From positions 1 through 64,000 of the forward strand of contig NZ_JAQGLA010000035.1 in assembly GCF_027853915.1 (NCBI RefSeq): a stretch of DNA of 64,000 nucleotides, in the 5' to 3' direction. The first letter of the stretch is position 1, and every line of letters starts with the position of its first letter. Source of the DNA: Saccharopolyspora oryzae (GTDB lineage: Bacteria > Actinomycetota > Actinomycetes > Mycobacteriales > Pseudonocardiaceae). Positions 63,699-64,000 of the stretch are shown here, in pieces. The position numbers and the translations under genes are program-made. A model generated the notes under the pieces. That model did not search any database and was not told the origin of the DNA. It saw only the letters and a list, made by a program, of their open reading frames with translations.

Positions 63699-64000
63699 TC
63701 ACTGCCGGACTGCGGATGCCGTGGCTTCGCGCCGCGACCACAGGACGGCCGCCACCGCGAGGAACCAGATCATTCCGACGTAGCGGCCCAGCGGGATGAA
63801 GATCGTCGCCACTTCGAACATCAGCGACAGCATCGACACCAAGGACACCGCGGCGATCACCAGTCCGAACCAGTTCAGCCAGGCCGGCAGCGCACCCGTC
63901 TTGCGACCGACGTACGCCACTGCTCCGACCAGGAAGCCCAAGGTGGCGACGTGCGGCGCGGCACCGGTGATGAACACCAGATCCGTCACCGCCCGGAAAA
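63699..64000 (-). CDS. membrane protein, C-terminal part (5' end outside window)
   Basis: At least 100 residues with three transmembrane helices: VATLGFLVGAVAYVGR, WFGLVIAAVSLVSMLSLMFE and YVGMIWFLAVAAVLWSRREA. The frame stays open to the window edge (FRAVTDLVFITG), so the start is outside. Its style resembles C-termini of DUF4386-like membrane proteins, but that is unsure. Confidence 0.6.
   Translation of the reverse strand, partial: FRAVTDLVFITGAAPHVATLGFLVGAVAYVGRKTGALPAWLNWFGLVIAAVSLVSMLSLMFEVATIFIPLGRYVGMIWFLAVAAVLWSRREATASAVRQ

Overview
The window reads as chromosome of a high-GC, mycothiol-producing actinomycete. The glnR-mshD-pst order, DUF397/DUF5753 regulators, fused EccC and frequent GTG/TTG starts fit Pseudonocardiales, probably Saccharopolyspora or a relative. 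The genus is inferred; no rRNA or tRNA gene was seen.

Region 1 (1-16.8 kb). The left edge keeps the start of an LmeA-type gene joined out of frame to what looks like the end of a thioredoxin gene. An alpha/beta hydrolase and GlnR follow divergently, then mshD and pstS-pstC-pstA-pstB behind a clear PHO box. phoU lies further on, on the other strand. Between them are a TetR/F420-oxidoreductase pair with two operators, an NTF2-like gene, three XRE regulators, an SDR and an Abi-like remnant. A large LCP-family wall enzyme closes the block.

Region 2 (17-32.4 kb). A diguanylate cyclase, a lipoprotein, a dihydrouridine synthase, a VapBC-like toxin-antitoxin pair, a frameshifted pseudogene, SodC and an EamA transporter are followed by two type VII secretion (T7SS) associated genes: a mycosin that has lost its catalytic residues and a beta-helix/double-AAA+ ATPase. 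Then come a small histidine kinase, a DUF397/DUF5753 pair, two tiny genes, an OmpR-type regulator and a secreted ricin-type lectin.

Region 3 (32.4-63.3 kb) is a T7SS locus. EccC is on the minus strand. EccD and EccB, three small WXG100-like proteins, a large proline-rich WXG-type protein, a YbaB-like protein, another WXG100-like protein, a 5,907-residue giant protein and two accessory proteins are on the plus strand. The giant has a WXG-like N-terminus, a Ser/Asn linker, a zincin-like domain, two homologous modules of about 1,500-1,700 residues separated by an OTU-like cysteine protease domain, a caspase-like His/Cys domain and an unassigned C-terminus. It has only three cysteines. No EccE is visible.

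Region 4 (63.3-64 kb) has two small membrane-protein genes, the last cut by the edge.

Several hairpin families recur between genes. One shares a CGTGAG outer stem (four copies), one is built on ATTTCCATTGAA (three loci, two with paired DnaA-box-like motifs), and one is GTCAATTTC/GAAATTGAC (two copies).
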